From Lentibacillus daqui (lineage in GTDB: Bacteria; Bacillota; Bacilli; Bacillales; Amphibacillaceae): DNA of 64,000 nt. A program made the translations under genes and the position numbers. The stretch is taken from the NCBI RefSeq assembly GCF_027186265.1, contig NZ_CP114176.1, positions 1,984,001 to 2,048,000 on the forward strand. The letters are read 5' to 3'. Below are positions 54,278-63,226 of this stretch, piece by piece (position 1 is the stretch's first letter; each line of letters starts with the position of its first letter). The notes under the pieces were generated by a model. That model worked only from the letters and a program-made list of their open reading frames with translations, did no database searches and had not been told where the DNA came from.

Positions 54278-54512
54278 TCTCCTTAACTAAGTCAGGTATA
54301 AGAGATCAGATAAAAAGCCGGCAATATAGCCTTTTCTTTATCCAACAATGCTGAACCCCGACTACTTTCCAGATGCCAAACAAAAAATAGTATTTGGCAT
54401 TTTACCGCATTTATTTTATCATAAAGGAAGAGACAAAAGAAGCGCAAGACCGCCATCATACATATTTATCGTTACTATATCAAATGAAACTTTAAAACAG
54501 GAGTGATTATTT

Positions 54513-54746
54513 ATGGGGTTAGAAAATCCTTCCACAGAAAACTTAAAAATAATTTTGGATGATTTAGCAGAAACACTTGGGGTCGTTAATCGATCGATCA
54601 TGGATCCTGAAGACTATGACTTGGACAAATACGAGGATTTAAAATTCATGTATGATATGGTCAAACAAAAAGGCCAATTAAGCCCATCCGAAACCCATGC
54701 ATTTATCGATGAATTAAAATCGGTGAGAAAAGGTCAAGGACAGTAG
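54513..54746 (+). CDS. DUF1128 (YfkK-like) protein
   Basis: A 77-residue protein, the only clear plus-strand gene of the window. It has a good ribosome site (CAGGAG, nine bases before ATG). The acidic, helical sequence (LKIILDDLAETLGVVNRSIMDPEDYD, then LKFMYDMVKQKGQLSPSE, quoted in parts) resembles DUF1128 proteins such as YfkK of B. subtilis. Function unknown. It splits the rnc-smc pair, which is contiguous in B. subtilis, and shares a bidirectional terminator with rnc. Confidence 0.82.
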   Translation: MGLENPSTENLKIILDDLAETLGVVNRSIMDPEDYDLDKYEDLKFMYDMVKQKGQLSPSETHAFIDELKSVRKGQGQ

Positions 54747-54828
54747 GTTTTATACCCTTGGACAAGACCACAGCCGTCGCGCCTCATTTATAAAGCCGTT
54801 TTACAGACTATAGAATAACTATATGGGC

Positions 54829-54865
54829 AAAAGGCTGTCATTTACATTGTAAAAAACAGCCTTTT
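54829..54865. terminator. Bidirectional terminator between DUF1128 gene and rnc
   Basis: AAAAGGCTGT and ACAGCCTTTT form a 10-bp stem; it serves the plus-strand DUF1128 gene and the minus-strand rnc, which converge here. Confidence 0.88.
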
Positions 54866-54868
54866 AAC

Positions 54869-55552
54869 TTATTGATTAAACGCATCCAACGCATGTTTGG
54901 CCGCGCGTTGTTCTGCTTCTTTTTTGGTCCGGCCAATTCCACGACCGGAAACTTTTCCCCGGAACGTGACTTCAGAAACAAACTCTCTATCATGTGACGG
55001 TCCTTTTTCTTCAACTATGTGGTATTCAACTGTAGCATTTGGGTATTGTTGTACAAGCTCCTGTAATTGGCTTTTATAATCCATCGCATGCGAAAAGGCA
55101 CCAGTGGTTAACTTCGGAAAAATAAATTTGTTCATAAATTGTAATACTGTATCAAACCCTTGATCCAGATACAATGCACCCAGGAACGCTTCAAATGCAT
55201 CAGCAAGGATGGCTGGTCGCTCGCGTCCGCCTGTTTGTTCTTCTCCCTTGCCAAGTGATAGCTGATCACCAAATTCCAAATCACGGGCAAAATGGTGAAG
55301 GGAAGGCTCGCATACAATTGCCGCGCGTAATTTGGTCATCTCCCCTTCAGGCATTTTAGGGTTTTTGCGATACAAGTATTGGGAAACTGCCAATTCCAGG
55401 ACCGCATCACCCAAAAATTCCAGCCGTTCATTATCCGAAAATACTTCCCCTCGATGCTCATTCACATAGGATGAATGTGTAAAAGCCAATTTGATTAAAC
55501 TATGATCATGAAATGTAATACCCAATGTTTTCTCCAATTTTGCAACATCCAT
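54869..55552 (-). CDS. rnc: Ribonuclease III
   Basis: A 227-residue double-strand RNA endonuclease with the signature ERLEFLGDAVLEL near residue 43, a second acidic site (ADAFEAFLGALYLD) and a C-terminal dsRNA-binding domain (KSQLQELVQQ to EQRAAKHAL). It processes rRNA precursors and the SRP RNA. Confidence 0.97.
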   Translation of the reverse strand: MDVAKLEKTLGITFHDHSLIKLAFTHSSYVNEHRGEVFSDNERLEFLGDAVLELAVSQYLYRKNPKMPEGEMTKLRAAIVCEPSLHHFARDLEFGDQLSLGKGEEQTGGRERPAILADAFEAFLGALYLDQGFDTVLQFMNKFIFPKLTTGAFSHAMDYKSQLQELVQQYPNATVEYHIVEEKGPSHDREFVSEVTFRGKVSGRGIGRTKKEAEQRAAKHALDAFNQ

Positions 55553-55594
55553 TATGTCACCTGCTTCAATATCGTTTAGGTATCAAGTATGCTT

Positions 55595-55621
55595 AAAAGC
55601 CTCGCATTACGCGAGACTTTT
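55595..55621 (-). terminator. Terminator of acpP
   Basis: On the minus strand AAAAGTCTCGC and GCGAGGCTTTT pair over 11 positions (one G-U) around GTAAT. It partly separates the fatty acid genes from rnc. Confidence 0.85.
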
Positions 55622-55646
55622 CTTGTAAAATTCACATCACAAATTA

Positions 55647-55883
55647 TTAAGATTGGGTACTGTTTATGTAGTCAACAGCATCACCTACTGTATTAATTTT
55701 CTCTGCTTCTTCATCCGCAATTTCCATATCAAATTCATCTTCCAATTCCATGACAAGTTCAACTACGTCCAATGAATCTGCATCAAGATCATCTTTGAAA
55801 GAAGCTTCTAATGTTACCTTTGATTCTTCCACATCAAGTTTGTCGACAATGATATCTTTTACACGATCAAATACGTCTGCCAC
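55647..55883 (-). CDS. acpP: Acyl carrier protein
   Basis: A 78-residue ACP from GTG 55883 (MADVFDRVKDII), eight bases after AGGGGG; an upstream GTG overlaps the ribosome site. The phosphopantetheine site is Ser37 in DADSLDVVEL. It carries growing acyl chains for FabD, FabG and PlsX, encoded just upstream. Confidence 0.97.
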   Translation of the reverse strand: MADVFDRVKDIIVDKLDVEESKVTLEASFKDDLDADSLDVVELVMELEDEFDMEIADEEAEKINTVGDAVDYINSTQS

Positions 55884-55989
55884 ACCGTTCACCCCCTTTC
55901 AAAGGTAATCTTATTAAGACCTTTCTTAGCTTAGCATAGCTTATACATCTTGAAAAGCATTAAAACTCTTTTAAGGCCCTTTATTTCTG

Positions 55990-56736
55990 CTATCCCATCA
56001 CCATTCCGCCATCTACATGAATGGTTTGTCCAGTGATATAATTGGCATCGTCTGAGGCAAGGAAACGGACAACTTTGGCCACATCTTCCGGCTCTCCCAA
56101 TTTACCCAGTGGAATCAGATCATGCATGCCTTTACGTTGTTCATCTGTCAATGCATCGGTCATATCGGTTGAAATAAAGCCTGGTGCAACCGCATTGACA
56201 AAAATATTCCGTGATGCCAATTCTTTCGCAGCAGTTTTGGTTAAACCAATCACACCAGCTTTAGCAGCGACATAGTTGGCCTGTCCAGGATTCCCGCTGA
56301 CACCGACGACAGAGGCAACATTTACGATCTTTCCATTACGCTGCTTCATCATTTGTCTGGTAACGGCTTTGGTGCAAATGAAGACGCCTTTTAAATTGGT
56401 GTTAATAACTTGATCAAATTCTTCCTCTTTCATACGCATTAATAGATTGTCACGAGTTATTCCAGCATTGTTAATCAGTATATCCAGACTGCCGAATTCA
56501 CTAATAATTTGTTTCACCATATCTTTAACATCTGCTTCATTGGTCACATCAGCTTTCACTTTAAAAGCTTTGGCGCCCAACTTTTGAATTTCTTCAACTA
56601 CCATTTGTGCCTTTGCTTCATTTCCAGCGTAATTCACAGTAACATTGGCACCTTGTCTGGCCAATTCCAATGCAATGGCACGACCGATACCACGTGATGC
56701 ACCGGTTACCAGCGCAGTTTTCCCTTCCAACAACAT
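55990..56736 (-). CDS. fabG: 3-oxoacyl-ACP reductase FabG
   Basis: A 248-residue short-chain dehydrogenase using NADPH. Cofactor motif TGASRGIG at 11-18, NNAG at 89-92, catalytic Ser142, Tyr155 and Lys159. It overlaps the fabD stop by one base and belongs to the FapR-controlled cluster. Confidence 0.97.
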   Translation of the reverse strand: MLLEGKTALVTGASRGIGRAIALELARQGANVTVNYAGNEAKAQMVVEEIQKLGAKAFKVKADVTNEADVKDMVKQIISEFGSLDILINNAGITRDNLLMRMKEEEFDQVINTNLKGVFICTKAVTRQMMKQRNGKIVNVASVVGVSGNPGQANYVAAKAGVIGLTKTAAKELASRNIFVNAVAPGFISTDMTDALTDEQRKGMHDLIPLGKLGEPEDVAKVVRFLASDDANYITGQTIHVDGGMVMG

Positions 56737-57677
56737 CAGGATTCCTCCTTATACCAGGAAATAAACGCATCCAATGACTCCTGGTCCTGAACGGCAAACG
56801 TTTTTGTTCTCCGGCTAATTTTTCTAACCAGCCCGCTTAATACTTTCCCATTCCCCACTTCTACAAATGCATCGATGCCTTCATTTAGCATATGCCGGAT
56901 GGATTCCTCAAAACGGACAGGTGAATAAAGCTGTTTCAGTAAAAGTTCTTTAATCTCATCGTTATCTGTCACGGGTGCAGCTGTTACATTAGCATAAACA
57001 GGAACGCTTGCTTCCGTGATCTTGACCTCGTCCAACTTCCTGGCAAATTGTTCATTGGCGGATTTCATCAGCCGGGAATGAAATGGTCCACTCACATTTA
57101 GTGGCAGGACACGTTTTGCGCCACTCTCTTTTAATTTCGCCGCCGCCTCGTCAATTCCTGCTTTTGTACCGGAAATTACAATTTGTCCCGGACAATTCAA
57201 ATTGGCGATATCAACTATTTCGTCATCGGATAATTCTTGTAAAACCGTCTCAATATCTTCTTGCTTCATTCCCAATACGGCAGCCATCGCACCTTTTCCG
57301 GCCGGATATGCTTCTTCCATTAATCGACCGCGAGTATTCACTAATGGCAGTGCATCTTCCAGTGATAAAGCACCGGCTGCAACCAGCGCACTGTATTCAC
57401 CAAGGCTATGCCCCACCGTCATTACTGGTTGAATTTCTTCTTTGATTAGCAACGTATGGATTGCAATACTTGATAGTAACAGTGCTGGTTGCGCATTTTC
57501 GGTCAAGGTCAGGGTTTCTTCTGGTCCATTAAACATAAGATCTGACAATGAGAAACCCAATGCCTTATCCGCATCTTCATATAATGCTTGTATTTCCGGA
57601 TACTGATCGTAAAACACTTTGCCCATTCCGACAGTTTGTGAACCTTGACCTGGAAACATAAATGCTACACGTTTCAT
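56736..57677 (-). CDS. fabD: Malonyl-CoA:ACP transacylase
   Basis: A 313-residue enzyme loading malonate onto ACP. The FPGQGSQ motif is at 8-14 and the nucleophile Ser91 is in GHSLGEYSAL, with the later catalytic His in GPFHSRLM. The start immediately follows the plsX stop. Confidence 0.97.
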   Translation of the reverse strand: MKRVAFMFPGQGSQTVGMGKVFYDQYPEIQALYEDADKALGFSLSDLMFNGPEETLTLTENAQPALLLSSIAIHTLLIKEEIQPVMTVGHSLGEYSALVAAGALSLEDALPLVNTRGRLMEEAYPAGKGAMAAVLGMKQEDIETVLQELSDDEIVDIANLNCPGQIVISGTKAGIDEAAAKLKESGAKRVLPLNVSGPFHSRLMKSANEQFARKLDEVKITEASVPVYANVTAAPVTDNDEIKELLLKQLYSPVRFEESIRHMLNEGIDAFVEVGNGKVLSGLVRKISRRTKTFAVQDQESLDAFISWYKEES

Positions 57678-58676
57678 TTAATTTCCTCCTTCTTCGTTGG
57701 CAGAAACGATTGTTTGCTTAATTGTATCTGTTACATGGTTATCAATCATATGGCTCGCTTGTTTAATTGCATTAAATATAGCCCTGCGATTTGAGGAGCC
57801 ATGTGCTTTAATCACCGGGGCGGCCAAGCCAAACAAACCAGCACCGCCATATTCCGAATAATCGAGTTTCGTTTTAAGTCCTTTCAAATCCTGTTTGACC
57901 ATTGCTGCCGCAAGTTTTGTTTTAAATGAGGACATAAATGTTTGTTTAATCATCGAAAACATGGAAAGTGCGGTACCTTCCACTGTTTTTAATGCAATAT
58001 TCCCACTGAAGCCATCGGTTACGACTACATCGGCAACACCGTTTAAAATATCCCTGGCTTCCACATTGCCGATAAAATTAACCGGAGCCTCTTTTAACTG
58101 AATAAATGCTTTTTTTGTAAGATCGTTTCCTTTACCATCTTCCGTTCCAACATTCAAAAGTCCAACTGTTGGATGATTAATCGAACGGACTTTTTCAGTA
58201 TAAATCGATCCCATAATGGCATATTGTACTAAATGGTGTGCTTTTGCATCAACATTTGCGCCTACATCCAATAGTAAAAATCCTTTTCCGTCAATGGTTG
58301 GCAGTGTCGGACTTAATGCCGGGCGGTCAATGCCGGGAATACGGCCAACAACAAACAAGCCGGCACTCATTAATGCCCCGGTATTCCCCGCTGAAATACA
58401 GGCATCCGCACGTTGTTCCTTCACCTCTTTGGCCATCAATACGAGCGAGGAATTCTTTTTCCGGCGAACGGCCCGGACTGGCTCATCTTCACCTGTAATA
58501 ACCTCGGTAGTATGAATCACGTTAATGCGGTCATTAGTTAATATGGGATTGATTTTTTCCTGATCCCCAATTAATGTAATCTCTAAGTTGTCGATTTCCT
58601 TGATGGCATCCATTGCACCAAGTACAATTTCTTTTGGTGCATGGTCACCTCCCATCGCGTCAATTGCTATTTTCAT
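57678..58676 (-). CDS. plsX: Phosphate acyltransferase PlsX
   Basis: A 332-residue peripheral membrane enzyme that makes acyl-phosphate from acyl-ACP for PlsY, linking fatty acid and phospholipid synthesis. Family marks are IAIDAMGGDHAPKEIV at the start, ISAGNTGALM, and LLDVGANVD. It follows fapR. Confidence 0.97.
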   Translation of the reverse strand: MKIAIDAMGGDHAPKEIVLGAMDAIKEIDNLEITLIGDQEKINPILTNDRINVIHTTEVITGEDEPVRAVRRKKNSSLVLMAKEVKEQRADACISAGNTGALMSAGLFVVGRIPGIDRPALSPTLPTIDGKGFLLLDVGANVDAKAHHLVQYAIMGSIYTEKVRSINHPTVGLLNVGTEDGKGNDLTKKAFIQLKEAPVNFIGNVEARDILNGVADVVVTDGFSGNIALKTVEGTALSMFSMIKQTFMSSFKTKLAAAMVKQDLKGLKTKLDYSEYGGAGLFGLAAPVIKAHGSSNRRAIFNAIKQASHMIDNHVTDTIKQTIVSANEEGGN

Positions 58677-58733
58677 CTGACCTGCTCCCTTTTTGTTTCC
58701 TGTTTAACATACTATGAATGTTTGTATACCCTG

Positions 58734-59294
58734 TTATCCATTTGATCGGTACATATGAAATGATCCGGTAAACACGATTTCCTGGTCAACAAAACTATTA
58801 ACAAGTACTGTCGTTTGACCATTATCCTTTACCTCTTCAACAAATGCTTTGGCAACAACACGTTCCCCTTCCGTTACCTGTCGAGTAAATTTCAATTCAG
58901 ACTTGGCGGTTAATGCCAGGTCATCATTGATAACTGCTACTGCAAGTGAATTGGCCTGGGCAAACAAATGATGTCCACGAGCAATTTTATTTCGGGAAAA
59001 AACATGTTCGCGTTTAATTTTTAAAATCGAAATGGCGCGCTTATCCAATTCTAAATCAATAATTTCTCCGATTACTTCATCCAGCGGCAGTGCCTTCACC
59101 GTTTCATTCCACTGATTAGCCGCAACCGAGCGGATTCGTTTGCGCACCTCCGGAATAGCAAGTTCCATGCGATCCAGACGAATGGTTTGAATGCTGACGG
59201 AAAATATTTGCGATAATTCCTCGTCAGTGATAAACGGTGTATGTTCAATTGTTTCTTTCAATAAACGTTGTCGTTCTGTTTTCGTACGTTTCAT
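58734..59294 (-). CDS. fapR: Fatty acid and phospholipid synthesis regulator FapR
   Basis: About 186 residues from ATG 59294 (MKRTKTERQRLL); an ATG four codons earlier is possible. The N-terminal helix-turn-helix (TDEELSQIFSVSIQTIRLDR) is followed by a hot-dog fold domain that senses malonyl-CoA. FapR represses this cluster and other lipid genes; its operator lies over its own promoter. Confidence 0.97.
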   Translation of the reverse strand: MKRTKTERQRLLKETIEHTPFITDEELSQIFSVSIQTIRLDRMELAIPEVRKRIRSVAANQWNETVKALPLDEVIGEIIDLELDKRAISILKIKREHVFSRNKIARGHHLFAQANSLAVAVINDDLALTAKSELKFTRQVTEGERVVAKAFVEEVKDNGQTTVLVNSFVDQEIVFTGSFHMYRSNG

Positions 59295-59345
59295 TTCGGA
59301 CACCATCCACTACTATTAGTCCTATTCACCCATACCGATTTAGAA

Positions 59346-59362
59346 TTAGGACTTGGTACTAA
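59346..59362. promoter_or_regulatory. FapR operator
   Basis: The sequence TTAGGACTTGGTACTAA (reverse TTAGTACCAAGTCCTAA) matches the known FapR inverted repeat TTAGTACCTnnTACTAA with few changes. It lies just downstream of the -10 box of the fapR promoter, over the expected transcription start. Confidence 0.82.
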
Positions 59363-59366
59363 TAGT

Positions 59367-59395
59367 AATATATAATACCACTTTTTATTTTGCAA
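59367..59395 (-). promoter_or_regulatory. Sigma-A promoter of fapR-plsX-fabDG-acpP
   Basis: On the minus strand TTGCAA, a 17-base spacer and TATATT, followed by the FapR operator. Confidence 0.75.
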
Positions 59396-59402
59396 GAATT
59401 TG

Positions 59403-61433
59403 TTAATCAAGCTTTTTTGAGAAAACATCATCTTGCATAAGCATTGCTTTCAAACGAGAAAAGGTATCGCGTTCCAACAAATTGGCTTCAATAATCTCCT
59501 GGGCATCATTTCTGGCTGTTTCCAATGCACGGTAATCATGGATCATATCAGCAACCTTAAATTCGGGAACGCCGCTTTGTTTTTTGCCAAAGAAATCACC
59601 TGGACCACGAAGCTTTAAATCTTGTTCCGACAGTTCAAAGCCATTATTGGTCTCAGTCATAATCCGCATTCGTTCCTTGCCAATTTCTCCTTTAGGCTCG
59701 GCAATCAAAATACAATAGCTTTGCTTATCCCCCCGGCCAACCCGCCCCCGTAATTGATGTAGTTGGGACAAGCCAAATCGTTCCGCATCATAAATAACCA
59801 TGATGGTGGCATTGGGAACATTGACGCCAACTTCCACTACAGTTGTCGATACCAATACTTGAATCACGTTTTCGGCGAACTGCTTCATTACCGCCTCTTT
59901 CTCATCCGGATGAAGCCGGCCATGCATCAAACCGACCTTGATAGACGGTGGATAAAATGCGCGTAGTTGTTCATATAAATCGACAGCATCCTGAATATCC
60001 AATTTATCCGATTCCTCAATCAATGGACAAATCACATAGGCCTGTTCCCCATAAGAAATCCGATGTTGAATAAATTGCAGGATTCGCTCCAAGGTATTTT
60101 CCTTTGCCCAGTAGGTTGCAATTTCTTTTCTCCCTGAAGGCATTTCGTCAATCACCGAGACATCCATATCACCAAACGAGGTAATAGCAAGTGTTCGCGG
60201 TATCGGTGTCGCCGTCATGAATAACACATCGGGATGAAGACCTTTGTCCCGTAATGTCCGCCGTTGTTCCACACCAAACCGATGCTGCTCATCAACGATA
60301 GCTAGTCCCAAATCGGCAAAGAACACATCATCCTGGATTAGGGCATGGGTTCCAACAATAATATCAATATCAGCTGCTTCAATTGCCGCAAGAATCTCGT
60401 TGCGTTTTTTTCCTTTTACGGAACCGGTTAATAGTGCAATATTTGCTTTTTCCCCGAACAATTCACACAGGGATGCATAATGCTGTTCCGCCAAAATTTC
60501 GGTCGGCACCATTAATGCCCCTTGTTTGCCAGCAGTTATTGATCCATACAGACAAATGGCGGCAACAGCTGTTTTTCCGGAACCAACGTCACCTTGCAGT
60601 AACCGGTTCATACGGTATGGTGATTTCATATCCGTCAAAATCTGGTTAAGTGATCGTTGTTGTGCCTTGGTAAGGGAAAACGGGAATTGATGAATGAATG
60701 CTGCCAATTCTTTCGTATCATAATTTTGGGCATTTCCCTGAGTTGCCTCCCGCTTCATTTTCCGTAATAACTGCATTTTTAATTGAAACAACAGAAATTC
60801 TTCATATGTAAAACGGCGACGTGCATGTTTAAGTTTGACACGATTTTCCGGATAATGCATGGTGCGTAATGCACTTGCACGATCCGGCAGTTTATAAGCA
60901 TCCAAATAGCTCGTTGGTAAAATTTCCTCCACATGGTCACCATAATCATCAAGCGCCTGTTTAATTACCTTTTTTAACCGTATATTTGTTATGTCGCCTT
61001 TTAATGAATAAAATGGCTGGATGGTGGCTTGCTGGTCTACATGGCCTTTCTTATATTGACTGACAGTAATTTGCAAGCGATGCGCATCCCATTTTCCAGT
61101 AAGCGTCATGATATCATTTGGTTGAATTTGTTTTTTGGCAAAAGCCCGATTAAACATGACCGCCTTGACCGCCACCCCTTCCACTTCCAAGGTAAAAGCA
61201 AGCCGGGATTTCCGTTTTCCATAAAAAGTGAGGGAAGGTGGATGAATCACCTTCCCCTCAATGGTTACCTTATCATCATGGATTAATTCCTGAAGTGGTT
61301 TGATTTCAAACACATCGTATCGATAGGGAAAATAAAACAATAAATCTTCTACCGTCTTAATGTTTAGTACGGCCAAATCTTCGGCAAGTTTTTCGCCCAC
61401 ACCTTTAATTGTATCTATGGTTTGTTTTAACAA
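59403..61433 (-). CDS. recG: ATP-dependent DNA helicase RecG
   Basis: A 676-residue branch-migrating helicase that reverses stalled forks and processes recombination intermediates. The N-terminal wedge/OB region (about 50-150) is followed by helicase motifs: GDVGSGKTAVA (I), DEQHRFG (II), TATPIPRTL (III) and QLRGRVGRG (VI). The length is normal. It lies between sdaAA and fapR as in B. subtilis. Confidence 0.97.
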   Translation of the reverse strand: MLKQTIDTIKGVGEKLAEDLAVLNIKTVEDLLFYFPYRYDVFEIKPLQELIHDDKVTIEGKVIHPPSLTFYGKRKSRLAFTLEVEGVAVKAVMFNRAFAKKQIQPNDIMTLTGKWDAHRLQITVSQYKKGHVDQQATIQPFYSLKGDITNIRLKKVIKQALDDYGDHVEEILPTSYLDAYKLPDRASALRTMHYPENRVKLKHARRRFTYEEFLLFQLKMQLLRKMKREATQGNAQNYDTKELAAFIHQFPFSLTKAQQRSLNQILTDMKSPYRMNRLLQGDVGSGKTAVAAICLYGSITAGKQGALMVPTEILAEQHYASLCELFGEKANIALLTGSVKGKKRNEILAAIEAADIDIIVGTHALIQDDVFFADLGLAIVDEQHRFGVEQRRTLRDKGLHPDVLFMTATPIPRTLAITSFGDMDVSVIDEMPSGRKEIATYWAKENTLERILQFIQHRISYGEQAYVICPLIEESDKLDIQDAVDLYEQLRAFYPPSIKVGLMHGRLHPDEKEAVMKQFAENVIQVLVSTTVVEVGVNVPNATIMVIYDAERFGLSQLHQLRGRVGRGDKQSYCILIAEPKGEIGKERMRIMTETNNGFELSEQDLKLRGPGDFFGKKQSGVPEFKVADMIHDYRALETARNDAQEIIEANLLERDTFSRLKAMLMQDDVFSKKLD

Positions 61434-61489
61434 TGGATATCACTCTTTCGCTGTAAGAAGAAAGTATAATTCATTACGTTCTATTCCGC

Positions 61490-62374
61490 TTACGCCTTTG
61501 TATCAGCCATACCAAAAATTTTTTCTTTCATCGCTTGACCTGTTGGGGTCGCAGCCAGGCCGCCTTCTCCTGTTTCACGTAAAGCGGTTGGCATCGTTTT
61601 ACCAATCCGGTACATGGCACCGATTACTTCATCACATGGGATCCTGCTGGTTACTCCGGCAAGCGCCATGTCGGCGGACACAATAGCAAGTGAGGATCCC
61701 GCGGCATTCCGTTTGACACATGGAACCTCAACCAATCCGGCAACAGGGTCACAGACAAGGCCGAGCATGTTTTTCAGGGTCATTGCAAATGCATCAGCCG
61801 ATTGTTGTGGCGTTCCACCAGCCATTTCCACAATCGCCGCAGAGGCCATTGCACCTGCTGAACCCACCTCCGCCTGACAGCCGCCTGCAGCCCCGGAAAT
61901 AAAGGCGTTATTGGCCACAACAAAGCCAAATGCTCCAGCCGTAAATAAATAGCGGATCATTTGTTCACGGGTTGGATTTAGTTGATTTTTTACTGCAAAT
62001 AGTGTACCCGGCACACAGCCCGCACTTCCAGCGGTTGGTGTTGCACAAATCGTGCCCATCGCTGCATTCACTTCATTCGTCCCCATTGCCTTACTGACAG
62101 CATCAAGCAATAAATTTCCGGAAAGCGGTGTCTTTTCCCGCATATAGTTTTGAATTAATACTGCATCCCCACCCGTTAACCCGGTTACCGACTCCACACC
62201 TTCCAATGCCTGATCAATGGCATTTTCCATCACTTGAAGATTGTTTTCCATATTTCGAAAAATCTCGTCTCGGGAAACATTCTTCACATCCATTTCCTGA
62301 CGAATCATTACTTCGGAAATTAATATATTATCTTGCTCAGCTTGTTCTACTAATTCAGCAACTGTACGAAACAT
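61490..62374 (-). CDS. sdaAA: L-serine dehydratase alpha subunit
   Basis: A 294-residue subunit from ATG 62374 (MFRTVAEL), eight bases after AGGAG; a GTG three codons up overlaps that site. It deaminates serine to pyruvate and ammonia using a 4Fe-4S cluster. Candidate ligands lie in CATPTAGSAGC, GGCQAEVG and VCDPVAGLVEVPC. It begins about 20 bases after sdaAB. Confidence 0.95.
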   Translation of the reverse strand: MFRTVAELVEQAEQDNILISEVMIRQEMDVKNVSRDEIFRNMENNLQVMENAIDQALEGVESVTGLTGGDAVLIQNYMREKTPLSGNLLLDAVSKAMGTNEVNAAMGTICATPTAGSAGCVPGTLFAVKNQLNPTREQMIRYLFTAGAFGFVVANNAFISGAAGGCQAEVGSAGAMASAAIVEMAGGTPQQSADAFAMTLKNMLGLVCDPVAGLVEVPCVKRNAAGSSLAIVSADMALAGVTSRIPCDEVIGAMYRIGKTMPTALRETGEGGLAATPTGQAMKEKIFGMADTKA

Positions 62375-62395
62375 GAAACCCACTCCTTTCCCTAT

Positions 62396-63058
62396 TTAAG
62401 AATCAATTTTTGCGATTTGCAAGATGTGATCGGCATTCTCCAGTTCTTGCAATATCCAATCCTCCATATTCTGATCTACCTCAATAACCATTAAAGCTTC
62501 TTTGCCGACATCTTTCCGATTCACTTCCATATGCCCAATATTGATTTCATGTTTTGCCAGGATTCTGGTTACCGAAGCAATCGCCCCGAATCGATCATTG
62601 TGCATAATTAGAATTGCCGGGTGATTGCCGGACAGTCGCAATTCAAATCCATTTAATTCGGTTATTTCTACTTTTCCACCGCCAATTGAAATACCGACCA
62701 GTTCCAGTTTGTCTGCATCATTTCCAATTATTAATCTAGCTGTATTGGGATGGTGCGCCTTTGCATCATCTTCTATAAATTCTATCTTGATATTTTTCTC
62801 GTGGGCAATATCAAGTGCTTTACTCATCCGGGGATCGTCTGTATCAAATCCAAGTAGTCCACCGGCCAAAGCAAAATCGGTCCCGTGCCCCTTATATGTC
62901 TTGGCAAAAGATTCGTATAAATGGATTTTCGCCCATGTTGGTTCTGCACCAAACAAATTACGGGCTGCTTTGCCGATCCGGGCAGCACCTGCTGTATGTG
63001 AGCTGGATGGTCCAATCATTACCGGACCAATGATATCAAACACTGAGTTATATTTCAT
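62396..63058 (-). CDS. sdaAB: L-serine dehydratase beta subunit
   Basis: A 220-residue partner of SdaAA. It begins MKYNSVFDIIGPVMIGPSSSHTAGAARIG (in part), the family hallmark, and ends in an ACT domain (AILIMHNDRFGAIASVTRIL) that may sense serine. In B. subtilis asp23 and yloV lie upstream; here an amine oxidase gene does. Confidence 0.95.
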   Translation of the reverse strand: MKYNSVFDIIGPVMIGPSSSHTAGAARIGKAARNLFGAEPTWAKIHLYESFAKTYKGHGTDFALAGGLLGFDTDDPRMSKALDIAHEKNIKIEFIEDDAKAHHPNTARLIIGNDADKLELVGISIGGGKVEITELNGFELRLSGNHPAILIMHNDRFGAIASVTRILAKHEINIGHMEVNRKDVGKEALMVIEVDQNMEDWILQELENADHILQIAKIDS

Positions 63059-63111
63059 TGATCAACACCACCTAATTTTTTGCGTCTATGTTTCTATTGT
63101 ATATTATAACA

Positions 63112-63152
63112 AAAAATACTATGATAATCATTGTTTAGATTATGCATAGTAT
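63112..63152 (-). terminator. AT-rich inverted repeat followed by T run, upstream of sdaAB
   Basis: On the minus strand ATACTATGCATAATC and GATTATCATAGTAT pair over 14 positions with one bulge around an 8-base loop, followed by TTTTTTG. It may terminate the upstream oxidase gene; it could equally be an operator for sdaAB, since TATAAT follows closely. Confidence 0.55.
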
Positions 63153-63226
63153 CCATAGTTATCGCATCGTCTGATCTTTCCAACTATTTATTGATCATGT
63201 AAATGTATTTTAATGCTAAACAAGCT

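Noticed and set aside
63116..63138. Fur-box-like TGATAATCATT before sdaAB
   Set aside because: It only partly matches the Fur consensus and is part of an inverted repeat followed by a T run, more simply a terminator.
779..63149. Many plus-strand open frames of 60-180 codons
   Set aside because: They are antisense to well-supported conserved genes and lack ribosome sites and family resemblance, except the DUF1128 gene at 54513.
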